Shown in pieces: positions 38,401 through 43,024 of a stretch of 64,000 nt of DNA (the first letter of the stretch is position 1; each line of letters opens with the position of its first letter). Below the pieces are notes generated by a model that made no database searches, was not told the origin of the DNA, and was given only the letters and a program-made list of their open reading frames with translations. The stretch comes from Hevea brasiliensis (taxonomy: Eukaryota; Streptophyta; Magnoliopsida; Malpighiales; Euphorbiaceae): NCBI RefSeq assembly GCF_030052815.1, contig NC_079495.1:57142773-57206772 (forward strand). Reading direction: 5' to 3'. A program made the translations under genes and the position numbers.

Positions 38401-41400
38401 AGATATTGAATATGCAGTGGGTGATAAGGTATTCCTCAAAGTTTCTCCTTGGAAGAGGATTATGAGATTTGGCAGAAAGGGGAAACTGAGTCCTCGTTTC
38501 ATCGGACCATATGAGGTTCTGGAAAGAGTGGGTCCTTTGGCATATCGGTTGGCATTACCTCCAGAGCTAGCAAGGATACACAGTGTCTTCCATGTGTCCA
38601 TGTTAAGGAGGTACAGATCCGACCCATCTCATGTACTATCAGTTGAAGAGATTGAGGTAAATCCAGACCTCTCATATGAGGAAGACCCATAAAAATTCTG
38701 ACTTATGAGGTGAAGCAGCTGAGGAACAAACAGATACACCTGGTTAAAGTGCTGTGGAACCATCATTCAGGCCAGGAAGCTACTTGGGAACGTGAGGAGG
38801 ATATGAGGAGACAAAGACTCACAAATTGCTCAGAGACTAATGCTGTAAAATTTCGAGATGAAATTTATTTAAGGGGGAGAATTGTAACGCCCTATGTTCG
38901 GTAGTGCGTTCTCTTGCTCGGTGACCATGCTTTGTCCTGGACAGCTAGGATGCCTAGAACTACACTTCAATATGAGTGAGGAGACATAAAATAATGAAAT
39001 ACAAGAAAAGAAAATACAAGAAAAACAAAGAAAAAATAATAGCAAAGAAATGTAACCAAGTTAAGCGAGCCGAGAACCCTAGCGATGGGTGATCAGATCG
39101 GGAAGTCACTACAGAGACCGTTGACTAGCCCCTGGATCATGGAACACTGAAAAATATTTTTAGGACTTAAATAGACCCTTATTGAAGAATAAATATCATT
39201 AGAAAGATCAAAGAAAAATTAAATAATTAGTACAAAGAAAAGGGAGAAATCGAAAAACAGACAAAACCCGGTGTTACCGAAAAATCGGGAATGCAACCCG
39301 AACAGGGGCATTATGGTCATTCGACATCCCGAATTGTCTTTTGACCTAAATGTCCATTAAAAATAAATAATATTACACTTAGAAAATAAAATGAAAAATT
39401 AATTTGGTGGTACCTAAAGTAAATAGCCAAAAGTGGAGTGAAAATGGTGTAAATAACACTTTTAACATATTATATGATTAATTGAGTGAGTGGGCCACTA
39501 AAGGAATAAAATAAAAACATAATGGGGCAGCTGTAAGTCCATAATACAAGCTGAAACTTCATCTTCTCCAAATGAATTCATCCATGCCGATTTGAGAAGG
39601 AAGAAAATCCTCCATTGCCGTTTTTGCATGAGCTTGATCCACTCCTCCATTTCAACTCCAATCATTTAGATAGCTTCATTAAAGATTATCTACACATCAT
39701 AAGGAAGAGCTTGATACCAAAATCAAGAAGTTTAATCAAGGTTTAGCAAGCTCCAACCATAGGTAAGTTTACATTTTTTAATGTTGCTTTGTTAAACTTT
39801 GTGTACATGTTATGGGTGTGTACTTTGTGAAGAAAATTTTCAAGTTTGAAGAGTTCTTGATATATCCAGTTTGGACAGCCATAGAGTTGTGTATTTGATG
39901 ATTTATTTTACATATGTTTGATGAGAATTCATGTTGAATAGGGTGAATTGATGTCCTAGTAGTTAATTCCACATGTAAATGGTGATTATGCACTTGGAAT
40001 GGAAATTGATGAATTATGGATACTTTGGCATGGTGAAGCTTTTTGGCAGCCTTGGGATTCTTTGATAAATGTATGTGTTCATGAAGATATGGGCAGAATT
40101 GTGACATTGAGGATTGATGAGTGTGTATGTAAATTGGTTGTGTAAAGTATGTGTAAGAATTAGAAATGTCCATGTGTATGTATTGTTTTATTTGGACCTT
40201 ATGAATTGGAGTTTTATTTGGTGTATTGAGGATGTTTGTAATCTGGCCAAAGTGATTTTAAAGTGAAGTGGTATATGGTTTTGGTAATGTACCAAAACAG
40301 AATTGGTAAGGGAAGTGAACTTAGAGTAAGGTAAATGTGTGATTGATGTATGCATGTAATAATATGTATGTAAATTATTTGAGCAGTTGTAAATTAAAAT
40401 TGTACATTGAAGTTGTAAAGTGAATTATGAGTTATTTTGACTTGTAAAATTTGTATTATATTTCTTTTATCTCATCCTTTGAAAATACTGAAAAATTGTT
40501 GTGGATTGAGTTGAGAAAAATATTGTGTTGAATTTTGTTGGAGTTGAGATTGGGAAAAATATTGAAGTGCTTTTTACAGGTTTTCTGAAGAACTGTTTTA
40601 TCCAAAATACAGATGGCACTCTGCCAAAATTTTTACAGAAATTCCAAATAAGTCAAATGTGTTAGTTCTATCACTTCAGTTCACACAAGTTTTTAACACC
40701 TGTAAATAGTGCTCACCATTGTGAAAGAAGTAAGAAAAGTTTTTAAAATTCCTTGTAGTGTATTTAATGGGTTATCAGTAGACGGAGTTGATAATTTATT
40801 AGGAATACTACGGGATCATGTCATGCCTTACAGAGGGGTAGGGTGTGACATAACAAGCATGGGCATTAATTAATTTTACTCTCAAACTATAAGCAATGGA
40901 CTCCTAAAGAATTATAACTATGCCCATCCTAGCAGAACTGACATATTGCTAAAACACCAACTGAATCCCGATGTTAAACTCCAGACCATCAGCTATTATA
41001 TGAATAAAAATATGTATGAGATTCTAAAAGAACTAGAAAGAAGTAAATTATCCAAAATAAGCCTCTACTAAGTTTAAAACATATCTCTAAATTTCTTAAA
41101 TCTTTAAGCTTGTGTATTCTCAAGGTCCTTGCTGTCTCCGTCACACTATAGTATTAAAACATAGACCAATACCAAAAGCTAAAGCATCTTCAATCATAAA
41201 TTGAGTAACAAACTCCATCATTCACTTCCACAGTGCCAGTAATATATTTAGGAAGACATTCAAGGAAATCATTTATCAGGAAATCATTAAAAGAAATCTC
41301 AAATTAATTCCCATAAAAAAAACTCAAACATCTAAAATAAAGGAAGTACCCTCATCGGACCAAGTATGCCACACAAACTTCCAAGAAGAAACCTTGTAGA

Positions 41401-43024
41401 AATTGCCATCCAAAAGCTTGTACTGAGCCCAAATAGGGTATTGAAAATAATCCTGTAATAACAGTTGAAGGCCACAAGCACAAAACCAAATACATTAGAA
41501 GATTTCTATACTATATGTGCAGAATCTCACTTATGAACAATTACACAAAAAACAGAAATCCAGCACTACTAACAATGTTATCATGCCAAATATTATGACA
41601 GGCTTTCGACCATATCGATCAGCAATCACTCCCCAGAGTACAGAAGTCAAAGCTCTTCCAAACATATATGCAGATCCTTCAAGGAAATGAATTATATCAA
41701 GGATTCAAGTCCTCAAACAAGATATTGGAGAAAATAGTATGTCATCGTAGATGATGTGCGTAGAAAATACACTCACCCACATAACCAGCATAGTAGCCAA
41801 TGTCTTCCTCTCTTTTTGCAATATGGAAGTCCCTTATCTGCAGAGAGTGAATGTTCAAGAGCTACACATAAATAAAATTTAAGAACATATATCAAGATTT
41901 AACAAGCCTTTGATCAATGGTGCTCTGAGTTGATTCACAATCCAATTTGCATGAAAGATGACCGTGATTAGTTGATTACAATCTAGGATATGTTTTGAAG
42001 TAATAAAAATATAATTTTGAATTTTTTAACAAAAATAGAGAAAGCAGCTCGTCAAACTATACAAATTTTCTTGCAATGCCGCAGCAATTCATTGATTATA
42101 ACTATGATACTGACAATATCTACCAATATACAGATAAATGCATCGTCTAATCCTTGGCTTAATGGTGCTCAAATCCTTGATATGGGTTGGACATAAAAAA
42201 TAAAAAAATAAAAAATAAAAATAAATTAAAAAAAAAAAAGAACTAAGCCTTAATCCCAAACATACCAAATAAAAAGCGCTGATATATAAAACCTCCTTTT
42301 TTTTTAAATTTCATAGTATCATGATAAAGTAGCATTTTTTGTTAGAAGCAAGAGCAATAAGAGTTAATGTCCTGCCCTCCGCCTTGGAAGAGTAACACTC
42401 TCGCCAGTCCTCACTCTACTAGTACATTTCCCAGACAATTTAGCACTAATATCACATTCATTCTGTAAAGTCATCCCCTCTTTCACTTGTGCCAACGTAA
42501 GAACTCCATTGAAAATATAGACTTGTGTTGTGAACCACTAATTCAAATCACAAGTAGATCAATTTTGAATTACAGTGGATACAGTAAATGAATTCAAAAA
42601 ATTTTATGAAATTCATTGATACAAAACATATGGGTCATTGTATCATCCACTTATGACTAAAAAAAAAAAAAAAAAACACAGATAATAATTAAAGCATTCC
42701 ACAATAAAATGCTTACCATAAAATAGAGGAAAGGAAAAAGAGAAGATATAGGCAAAGCTGCAAAAATTCAAAACAAACATTAAATATATTGCATAAATTA
42801 AGCATTTTCGAAGAAGCGAGAAAAACCCAAACAGAAAAGACAGAAAGAAAGAAAGAAAGACCTGCGCAAAGCACAATAATCCAAACATAGAATAAAAGCT
42901 TGAAAGGGATGCGAGGATTGGTCTCTTTGAAGAGGTCAATCTGGCAACCTGGGCAATTCTCATAGTAGCTGGTGGTGTTAGTGGTGAGCAAAGGTTGCTG
43001 TGTTTCCTCATTATTCTCATCCAT
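6120..43024 (-). CDS. ZIFL1: ZIFL-type MFS transporter, 13 exons found, 3' end missing
   Basis: Major facilitator superfamily carrier of the ZINC-INDUCED FACILITATOR-LIKE family. Relatives act at the tonoplast or plasma membrane in zinc/nicotianamine tolerance, potassium or auxin transport; the substrate here cannot be read from sequence. Coding order is 42862-43024, 42717-42757, 41777-41837, 41574-41676, 41350-41452, 33347-33400, 33189-33251, 21087-21136, 20804-20879, 14138-14314, 13625-13712, 6323-6408, 6120-6227. All junctions are GT-AG and the frame stays open for 391 codons. Seen: N-terminal CPGC motif, MFS signature [11 protein letters not shown] (loop 2-3), [35 protein letters not shown], a hydrophilic central loop ([13 protein letters not shown]), then [19 protein letters not shown] and [22 protein letters not shown]. 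Family members are about 475-490 residues, so roughly 90 C-terminal residues are absent from the window. Nothing suggests a pseudogene. Family call very sure; subfamily number not. Confidence 0.93.
6323..6408 (-). CDS. ZIFL1: ZIFL exon 12
   Basis: Encodes [20 protein letters not shown] then PVMVSRIGA, membrane helix 8 and the loop after it. Acceptor ATCAG, donor GTATGT. It restores phase 0 after exon 11. Confidence 0.92.
6490..7651 (-). mobile_element. RTE-type LINE, 3' half (split by copia C)
   Basis: The 3' part of a non-LTR retrotransposon in ZIFL intron 11. Its 3' tail lies at the left (repeats of the TTAAGTTGAG type). The 5' half continues at 12483-13400 beyond copia C. The last five bases (7647-7651, TAGTT) are the copia target duplication. 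Plant RTE-clade assignment rests on the protein phrases, such as GLHQGSA and the 3' domain. Confidence 0.85.
6627..7650 (-). pseudogene. LINE reverse transcriptase remnant, C-terminal part
   Basis: Frame 6933-7565 carries LEKAYD-type palm motif ([17 protein letters not shown]), [20 protein letters not shown] and the catalytic box with [11 protein letters not shown] (family consensus FADD). Frame 6627-6884 carries the conserved C-terminal part ([24 protein letters not shown]). A frameshift separates the two near 6900 and another lies near 7575, so it is dead. Confidence 0.85.
7652..7851 (-). repeat. Copia C 3' LTR
   Basis: 200-bp LTR, TG...CA. Its 5' terminus in element orientation is a tandem duplication of 22 bp (7808-7851), as in copia D but not in copia J or G. 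Confidence 0.92.
7859..9618 (-). pseudogene. Copia C RT and RNase H
   Basis: RT frame 8563-9618 (351 codons): [45 protein letters not shown] and the catalytic [11 protein letters not shown]. RNase H frame 7859-8554 (231 codons): [50 protein letters not shown] and [11 protein letters not shown] 2-base loss near 8563, relative to copia D, puts a stop between them; otherwise both are well preserved. Confidence 0.88.
9635..11034 (-). pseudogene. Copia C protease end, pre-integrase and integrase
   Basis: Frame 10522-11034 has the protease site as [11 protein letters not shown] where the family has an intact D-S-G-A, then the GAG-pre-integrase domain ([20 protein letters not shown]). Frame 9635-10543 is the integrase: [11 protein letters not shown] in HYDVWG, D in RSDNAKEY and E in NGLAERKN (DD35E type), then the C-terminal [14 protein letters not shown]. 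The changed protease motif and the frame break near 10530 make it non-functional. Confidence 0.87.
10964..11992 (-). pseudogene. Copia C gag
   Basis: Frame 11498-11875 carries the UBN2-type gag N-terminus ([29 protein letters not shown]). Frame 10964-11491 carries the arginine/glycine-rich part and the CCHC zinc knuckle [14 protein letters not shown]. Single-base losses near the start codon (about 11985) and near 11495 break the frame compared with copia D. Confidence 0.85.
12278..12477 (-). repeat. Copia C 5' LTR
   Basis: 200-bp partner of 7652-7851, with the same 22-bp terminal duplication and one difference (CTGCAC against CTGTAC in the plus-strand reading). Confidence 0.92.
12483..13400 (-). 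pseudogene. RTE-type LINE, 5' half (continues 6490-7651)
   Basis: Joins the other LINE half across copia C: here the RT reads [30 protein letters not shown], and the next residues ([17 protein letters not shown]) lie at about 7575-7646. Frame 12663-12965 has [17 protein letters not shown] and [14 protein letters not shown]. From about 13000 to 13400 the pre-RT linker is readable but broken. The endonuclease domain is absent, so the copy is 5'-truncated near 13400. Confidence 0.82.
13625..13712 (-). CDS. ZIFL1: ZIFL exon 11
   Basis: Encodes [20 protein letters not shown] then DVGEVLAIS, the helix 7-8 loop conserved in the family. Acceptor CTTCAG, donor GTTGTA. Intron 11 after it is 7.2 kb and carries a LINE split by copia C. 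Confidence 0.93.
13770..13799. repeat. (AG)n microsatellite
   Basis: About 15 perfect AG units in ZIFL intron 10. On the transcript strand it is a CT-rich tract about 55 bp upstream of the exon 11 acceptor. Confidence 0.95.
14138..14314 (-). CDS. ZIFL1: ZIFL exon 10 (central loop)
   Basis: 59 codons: ETLHNHK, an acidic hydrophilic central loop, then [20 protein letters not shown] and HDMAYAE (helix 7). Acceptor TTGTAG, donor GTAATT. Intron 9 before it (14315-20803) holds copia D and a short LINE. Confidence 0.93.
14746..14945 (+). repeat. Copia D 5' LTR
   Basis: 200-bp LTR that begins with a tandem 22-bp duplication of its own terminus (14746-14767 and 14768-14789). A TATATATA box lies near 14889. 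Confidence 0.93.
14946..14957 (+). other. Copia D primer-binding site
   Basis: TGGTATCAGAGC directly follows the 5' LTR. It is complementary to the 3' end of plant initiator Met-tRNA and primes minus-strand DNA synthesis. Confidence 0.9.
15210..16200 (+). pseudogene. Copia D gag (frameshifted)
   Basis: ATG at 15210 starts [18 protein letters not shown], the UBN2-type gag domain ([35 protein letters not shown]). Near 15797 one G is lost (GGTCC against GGGTCC in copia C), so the zinc knuckle CCHEPGH-type region at 15970-16020 falls in another frame. Downstream, 16046-16200 continues the linker. A TTG-initiated reading from 15198 adds four residues and is less likely. Confidence 0.87.
16200..16485 (+). 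pseudogene. Copia D protease region, broken
   Basis: The aspartic protease start WVIDS is visible at about 16225, but the following GATDHM part is lost to indels, and several more indels follow. Protease from this copy cannot be active. Confidence 0.75.
16486..18693 (+). CDS. Copia D integrase-reverse transcriptase frame (735 codons)
   Basis: Longest intact transposon frame in the window. Residues about 35-80: GAG-pre-integrase (H-x-R-x-GHPS, then C-x2-C). Integrase core with catalytic D100, D163 and E199, the 35-residue D-E spacing expected of copia. RT from about residue 460 with [12 protein letters not shown] and YVDD at 637-640. It ends early at RYRDW because one base is missing near 18690, which separates RNase H. 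It therefore encodes IN and RT domains but not a whole polyprotein. Confidence 0.9.
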   Translation: MFQDLTTKQIIGRGRESGGLYTLENHVPRSLVCSSTLTPLEAHCRLGHPSLSTMKKLCPQFQPLSVLECESCQFAKHHRLPSVSRVNKRASSPFEVVHSDVWGPCSVTSKTGFRYFVTFVDDYSRVTWLYLMKNRSELFSIFCAFCNEIKTQFNISVRILRSDNAKEYFSAQFQPYMTQNGILHQSSCVDTPSQNGVAERKNRHLLEVTRALLFQMKVPKHFWADAVSTACFLINRMPSSVLNGDIPYTTLFPTKSLFPIEPRIFCCTCFMRDVRPQITKLDPKSLNCVFLGYSRLQKGYRCFSPTLNRYLVSADVTFFESTPFFPPSSVYESQGEEDDLLIYTVQPMSSTLPQPVPSVSRPTRPPVVHVYSRRLEIPRLDPPPPTSLGDPVPYTDHDSDLDLPIALRKGKRSCTYPISSFVSYNQLSSCSRCFVTSLDSVTIPNTVNEALSHPGWCDAMKEEMEALDANGTWELLPLPTGKKAIGCKWVYTVKVNPDGSVARLKARLVAKGYAQTYGVDYSDTFSPVAKLTSIRLFISLAVTYAWPLHQLDIKNAFLHGDLQEEVYMEQPPGFVAQGELGKVCRLRKSLYGLKQSPRAWFGRFSEAVQEFGMQKSKCDHSVFYRQSEAGLILLVVYVDDIVITRSDSAGISSLKTFLQTQFQTKDLGLLKYFLGIEVMRSKKGIFLSQRKYVLDLLTETGKLGAKPCSAPMTPTLQSSSGDSELFEDPERYRDW
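18690..19346 (+). pseudogene. Copia D RNase H (frameshifted)
   Basis: Pieces at 18653-18865 and 18838-19101 plus a tail to 19346. Readable motifs: [37 protein letters not shown], then [21 protein letters not shown] and [10 protein letters not shown] in another frame. Breaks lie near 18690, 18810 and 19090. Confidence 0.87.
19354..19553 (+). repeat. Copia D 3' LTR
   Basis: 200-bp partner of 14746-14945, one substitution, with the same duplicated 22-bp terminus (19354-19397). Confidence 0.93.
19857..20165 (-). mobile_element. Short 5'-truncated RTE-type LINE
   Basis: About 309 bp matching the 3' end of the LINE at 6490-6840 (same C-terminal coding remnant and the same TTGAGTTGAG-type tail). 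It is flanked by a perfect 16-bp target duplication, AAAGTAAATTATATAT, at 19841-19856 and 20166-20181. This is the classic product of target-primed reverse transcription. It sits in ZIFL intron 9, 5 kb from its longer relative. Confidence 0.9.
20182..20803 (-). other. ZIFL intron 9, host part
   Basis: AT-rich sequence with no recognised exon or transposon. It ends at the exon 9 donor GTATGT (20802-20803). Confidence 0.7.
20804..20879 (-). CDS. ZIFL1: ZIFL exon 9
   Basis: Encodes [20 protein letters not shown] then SFSLP, membrane helix 6. Acceptor ATTGCAG at 20880-20881, donor GTATGT. A second copy of the same acceptor sequence lies 96 bp upstream (see findings). Confidence 0.9.
20880..21086 (-). 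repeat. Tandem duplication within ZIFL intron 8
   Basis: Two ~96-103-bp units (about 20880-20975 and 20976-21080) share CTGCAATATCATTTATGTT, AATTTAGC, an A-run and GATGAAGCAAAGAGCAA in the plus-strand reading. Each contains a full 3' splice acceptor for the minus strand. Confidence 0.85.
21087..21136 (-). CDS. ZIFL1: ZIFL exon 8 (50 bp)
   Basis: Encodes [16 protein letters not shown] plus two bases, the periplasmic-side loop before helix 6. Acceptor CTTGCAG at 21137-21138, donor GTATGC. It is isolated between a 12-kb intron and a 207-bp intron and was recognised by homology and phase. Confidence 0.88.
21163..21289. repeat. (TA)n tracts and short duplication in intron 7
   Basis: A ~38-bp unit (CATAGCAACTAATAAATGTG plus TA repeats) occurs twice, then about 26 TA units run to 21272, followed by GA repeats. 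It lies just upstream of the exon 8 acceptor on the transcript. Confidence 0.9.
21546..22253. repeat. Direct tandem duplication, ~355-bp unit
   Basis: 21546-21900 and 21901-22253 are nearly identical; I see a 2-3-base indel (AATAATAAT against AATAAAAT) and a few substitutions. Both begin TAGAAGACCGGCACATAAG. No coding content; in ZIFL intron 7. A 75-codon frame across the joint is an artefact of the duplication. Confidence 0.93.
22258..22676 (-). mobile_element. Copia element E, 3' fragment
   Basis: RNase H remnant 22425-22673 ([38 protein letters not shown], ending DIYAPS) followed on the minus strand by a weak polypurine tract and a probable LTR (about 22258-22418). It is a different copia family from C, D, G and J. 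Its upstream part is cut off by the TRIM inserted at 22677. Confidence 0.75.
22677..23190 (-). mobile_element. Second TRIM, interior only ~185 bp, interrupted by copia G
   Basis: Left LTR 22677-22870 (194 bp) and partial right LTR 23056-23190 are similar along their shared length (CTCTCCTTCACCAA, CAACACTTATATG). They surround 185 bp with no coding frame. On the minus strand a TGATATCAGAGC primer-binding site follows the right LTR and CACTTGAGGGGAG precedes the left LTR. The last ~60 bp of the right LTR are missing because copia G was inserted at 23190/23191 and then truncated. It is inserted in copia E. Confidence 0.8.
23191..24534 (-). mobile_element. Copia element G, 3' part, truncated
   Basis: Same family as C, D and J. 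LTR 23191-23368 (178 bp, without the 22-bp terminal duplication), polypurine tract, RNase H and part of RT. It stops abruptly in RT coding sequence at about 24534, where a plus-strand piece of another copia family begins, so the 5' half is lost. Confidence 0.87.
23370..24534 (-). pseudogene. Copia G RT (part) and RNase H
   Basis: Frame 24162-24536: [20 protein letters not shown] and [11 protein letters not shown] (the catalytic box has Met for Val). Frame 23291-24067: [18 protein letters not shown] start, [14 protein letters not shown] (the active-site DADWAG changed), LWCSNQVAL (family LWCDNQAAL), [11 protein letters not shown]. Frame break near 24070-24160. Confidence 0.83.
24535..24952 (+). 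mobile_element. Copia element H, 3' end only
   Basis: Starts mid-RNase H ([32 protein letters not shown], ends NLHEPT at 24742), then GAGGGGGAG and an LTR 24750 to about 24952. It is closest to copia A of this window. The 5' limit is a recombination or deletion joint with copia G. Confidence 0.8.
24953..25620 (-). mobile_element. Unclassified LTR-element end
   Basis: A primer-binding site on the minus strand, TGGTATCAAAGC (25439-25450), abuts an LTR-like sequence starting TGTTAAGATT at 25451 and running to about 25620. The 24953-25438 interior has only a short uninformative frame (25105-25326). The family is not recognised and the outer LTR limit is uncertain. Confidence 0.5.
25621..26157. 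other. AT-rich intron 7 sequence
   Basis: Very AT-rich (long A/T runs), no recognisable exon or element. It directly flanks the copia J target duplication. Confidence 0.7.
26163..26326 (-). repeat. Copia J 3' LTR
   Basis: 164 bp, TG...CA, with a short deletion relative to its partner and several substitutions. Confidence 0.9.
26357..27860 (-). pseudogene. Copia J RT and RNase H
   Basis: RNase H frame 26357-27025 ([38 protein letters not shown]). RT pieces at 27371-27592 ([33 protein letters not shown]) and 27670-27858. The YVDD region near 27280 is in a different frame. Several frame breaks between 27030 and 27860. Confidence 0.85.
27883..29589 (-). pseudogene. Copia J integrase and protease
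   Basis: Integrase frame 27883-28959 (358 codons) with D in HSDVWD, D in RSDNAKEY and E in NGVAERKT. Protease frame 29188-29589 retains a complete [18 protein letters not shown] active-site region, unlike copias C and D. A stop and frame change separate the two near 28960-29190. Confidence 0.85.
29599..30381 (-). pseudogene. Copia J gag with internal deletion
   Basis: Start MADNKN at 30381. An early stop lies near 30163. The main piece 29599-30105 has [20 protein letters not shown] and the CCHC knuckle [14 protein letters not shown]. About 100 bp found in copia D ([15 protein letters not shown] region) are missing near 29940. Confidence 0.85.
30673..30854 (-). repeat. Copia J 5' LTR
   Basis: 182 bp, TG...CA. 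The adjoining primer-binding site on the minus strand is altered (TGGTATTAGAGC at 30661-30672). Confidence 0.9.
30860..31432. other. AT-rich intron 7 sequence
   Basis: Long A/T runs, no coding frame, no recognised element. Confidence 0.7.
31436..31834. mobile_element. Probable Tourist-like (PIF/Harbinger) MITE
   Basis: About 399 bp, AT-rich, non-coding. The two ends are imperfectly inverted (both read inward with GCTTGGT, then blocks containing AATGAATTCCA and AATTCATTTGTAAAT). TAA flanks both sides (31433-31435 and 31835-31837), the target duplication expected for Tourist elements. The termini are diverged, so the class is tentative. Confidence 0.5.
31838..32386. other. AT-rich intron 7 sequence
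   Basis: No exon or clear element. Ends in a CACGTGCAACGAACGTGC stretch (about 32368-32385) just before a TA repeat. Confidence 0.65.
32387..32442. repeat. (TA)n microsatellite
   Basis: About 28 perfect TA units in ZIFL intron 7. Confidence 0.95.
32443..32674 (-). repeat. Two diverged copia LTR remnants
   Basis: Blocks ending TTGACTTTCCATAAC at about 32545 and TTGACTTTCCATAACA at 32674 resemble the LTR start of copias C, D, G and J (minus orientation), with CTAATTAGGAAT and AAATAGGAAT motifs inside. They are probably decayed solo LTRs of related families. Confidence 0.55.
32675..33188 (-). other. ZIFL intron 7, 5' part
   Basis: No recognised element. Ends at the exon 7 donor GTAATT. A 61-codon frame at 32680-32865 has no recognisable similarity. 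Confidence 0.65.
33189..33251 (-). CDS. ZIFL1: ZIFL exon 7
   Basis: Exactly 21 codons, [19 protein letters not shown] then AQ: membrane helix 5 with the conserved GPALGG turn. Acceptor TTTCAG, donor GTAATT. It is followed by a 12-kb intron full of transposons. Confidence 0.93.
33347..33400 (-). CDS. ZIFL1: ZIFL exon 6
   Basis: Exactly 18 codons: [18 protein letters not shown]. This antiporter-type motif between helices 4 and 5 is typical of ZIFL proteins. Acceptor GACCAG, donor GTAAGG. Confidence 0.93.
33401..33957 (-). other. ZIFL intron 5, 3' part
   Basis: Host intron between exon 6 and gypsy K. It has a short (AAT)n run at about 33416-33436 close to the exon 6 acceptor. Confidence 0.7.
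33963..35931 (+). repeat. Gypsy K 5' LTR
   Basis: 1969 bp from TGTAACGCCC to GGGTGTGACA. Both termini resemble those of gypsy N, whose LTRs are nearly twice as long. A frame of 109 codons on its minus strand recurs in the other LTR only because the LTR is repeated. Confidence 0.93.
36107..36811 (+). pseudogene. Gypsy K truncated gag
   Basis: 234-codon frame. It has a glutamine-rich segment ([18 protein letters not shown]), an arginine-rich linker and a zinc knuckle [14 protein letters not shown] preceded by [20 protein letters not shown]. The central gag domain (LEAEQWLERMD in gypsy N) is missing between residues about 75 and 85. The joint suggests an internal deletion. Confidence 0.8.
36812..37860 (+). 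other. Gypsy K scrambled interior
   Basis: About 1 kb of non-coding sequence where pol should be. Only short traces are readable, such as a [14 protein letters not shown] integrase phrase at about 37530-37570 that also belongs downstream. No protease, RT or RNase H motif remains. Confidence 0.6.
37889..38830 (+). pseudogene. Gypsy K integrase C-terminal part and chromo-like tail
   Basis: Frame 37889-38692 (267 codons): [16 protein letters not shown], then [40 protein letters not shown] and [20 protein letters not shown]. The catalytic-glutamate segment ([13 protein letters not shown] in gypsy N) is replaced by unrelated residues near 38060-38090. A shift at 38692 moves the chromo-like end ([19 protein letters not shown]) into another frame. 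Confidence 0.85.
38883..40850 (+). repeat. Gypsy K 3' LTR
   Basis: 1968-bp partner of 33963-35931. Confidence 0.93.
40856..41349 (-). other. ZIFL intron 5, 5' part
   Basis: Host intron sequence between gypsy K and exon 5; no element recognised. Confidence 0.75.
41350..41452 (-). CDS. ZIFL1: ZIFL exon 5
   Basis: Encodes [17 protein letters not shown] and [17 protein letters not shown], membrane helices 3-4. Acceptor TTACAG, donor GTACTT. Its downstream intron (33401-41349, 7.9 kb) carries gypsy element K. Confidence 0.92.
41574..41676 (-). CDS. ZIFL1: ZIFL exon 4 with MFS signature
   Basis: Encodes [16 protein letters not shown] followed by [18 protein letters not shown]. It holds the MFS loop 2-3 signature D-R-x-G-R-K. 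Acceptor TTGAAG, donor GTTAGT. Confidence 0.92.
41777..41837 (-). CDS. ZIFL1: ZIFL exon 3
   Basis: Encodes [20 protein letters not shown] plus one base. Acceptor CTGCAG, donor GTGAGT. This is the conserved loop and helix-2 start of ZIFL proteins. Confidence 0.92.
41838..42716 (-). other. ZIFL intron 2
   Basis: 879-bp intron with GTAAGC donor and CTGCAG acceptor. A-rich tracts at about 42196-42240 and 42658-42676. No coding or transposon sequence recognised. Confidence 0.75.
42717..42757 (-). CDS. ZIFL1: ZIFL exon 2 (41 bp)
   Basis: A 41-bp exon encoding [13 protein letters not shown], the end of membrane helix 1. Acceptor TTTGCAG at 42758-42759, donor GTAAGC at 42715-42716. It restores phase 0. 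Intron 1 is only 104 bp. Confidence 0.9.
42862..43024 (-). CDS. ZIFL1: ZIFL exon 1 (start codon)
   Basis: Begins at ATG 43022-43024 and encodes a soluble N-terminus with the CPGC motif followed by the first membrane helix ([10 protein letters not shown]). The donor after 42862 reads GCGCAG then GTCTTTC on the minus strand. Length 163 bp, ends in phase 1. The ATG is chosen because it matches the usual ZIFL N-terminus. An overlapping 149-codon frame from 43092 is a shadow. Confidence 0.92.

Larger units (their letters stand above)
33963..40850 (+). mobile_element. Gypsy element K, non-autonomous chromovirus (Tekay/Del type)
   Basis: 6888-bp Ty3/gypsy element antisense to the host gene in ZIFL intron 5. 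LTRs 33963-35931 (1969 bp) and 38883-40850 (1968 bp) are highly similar; most differences cluster in the first ~60 bp and in a stretch about 175-270 bp in. Target duplication TAACA lies at 33958-33962 and 40851-40855. Primer-binding site TGGTATCAGAGC at 35939-35950; polypurine tract AAGGGGGAGAAT at 38871-38882. The 2951-bp interior lacks protease, RT and RNase H, so it depends on another element. Confidence 0.93.
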
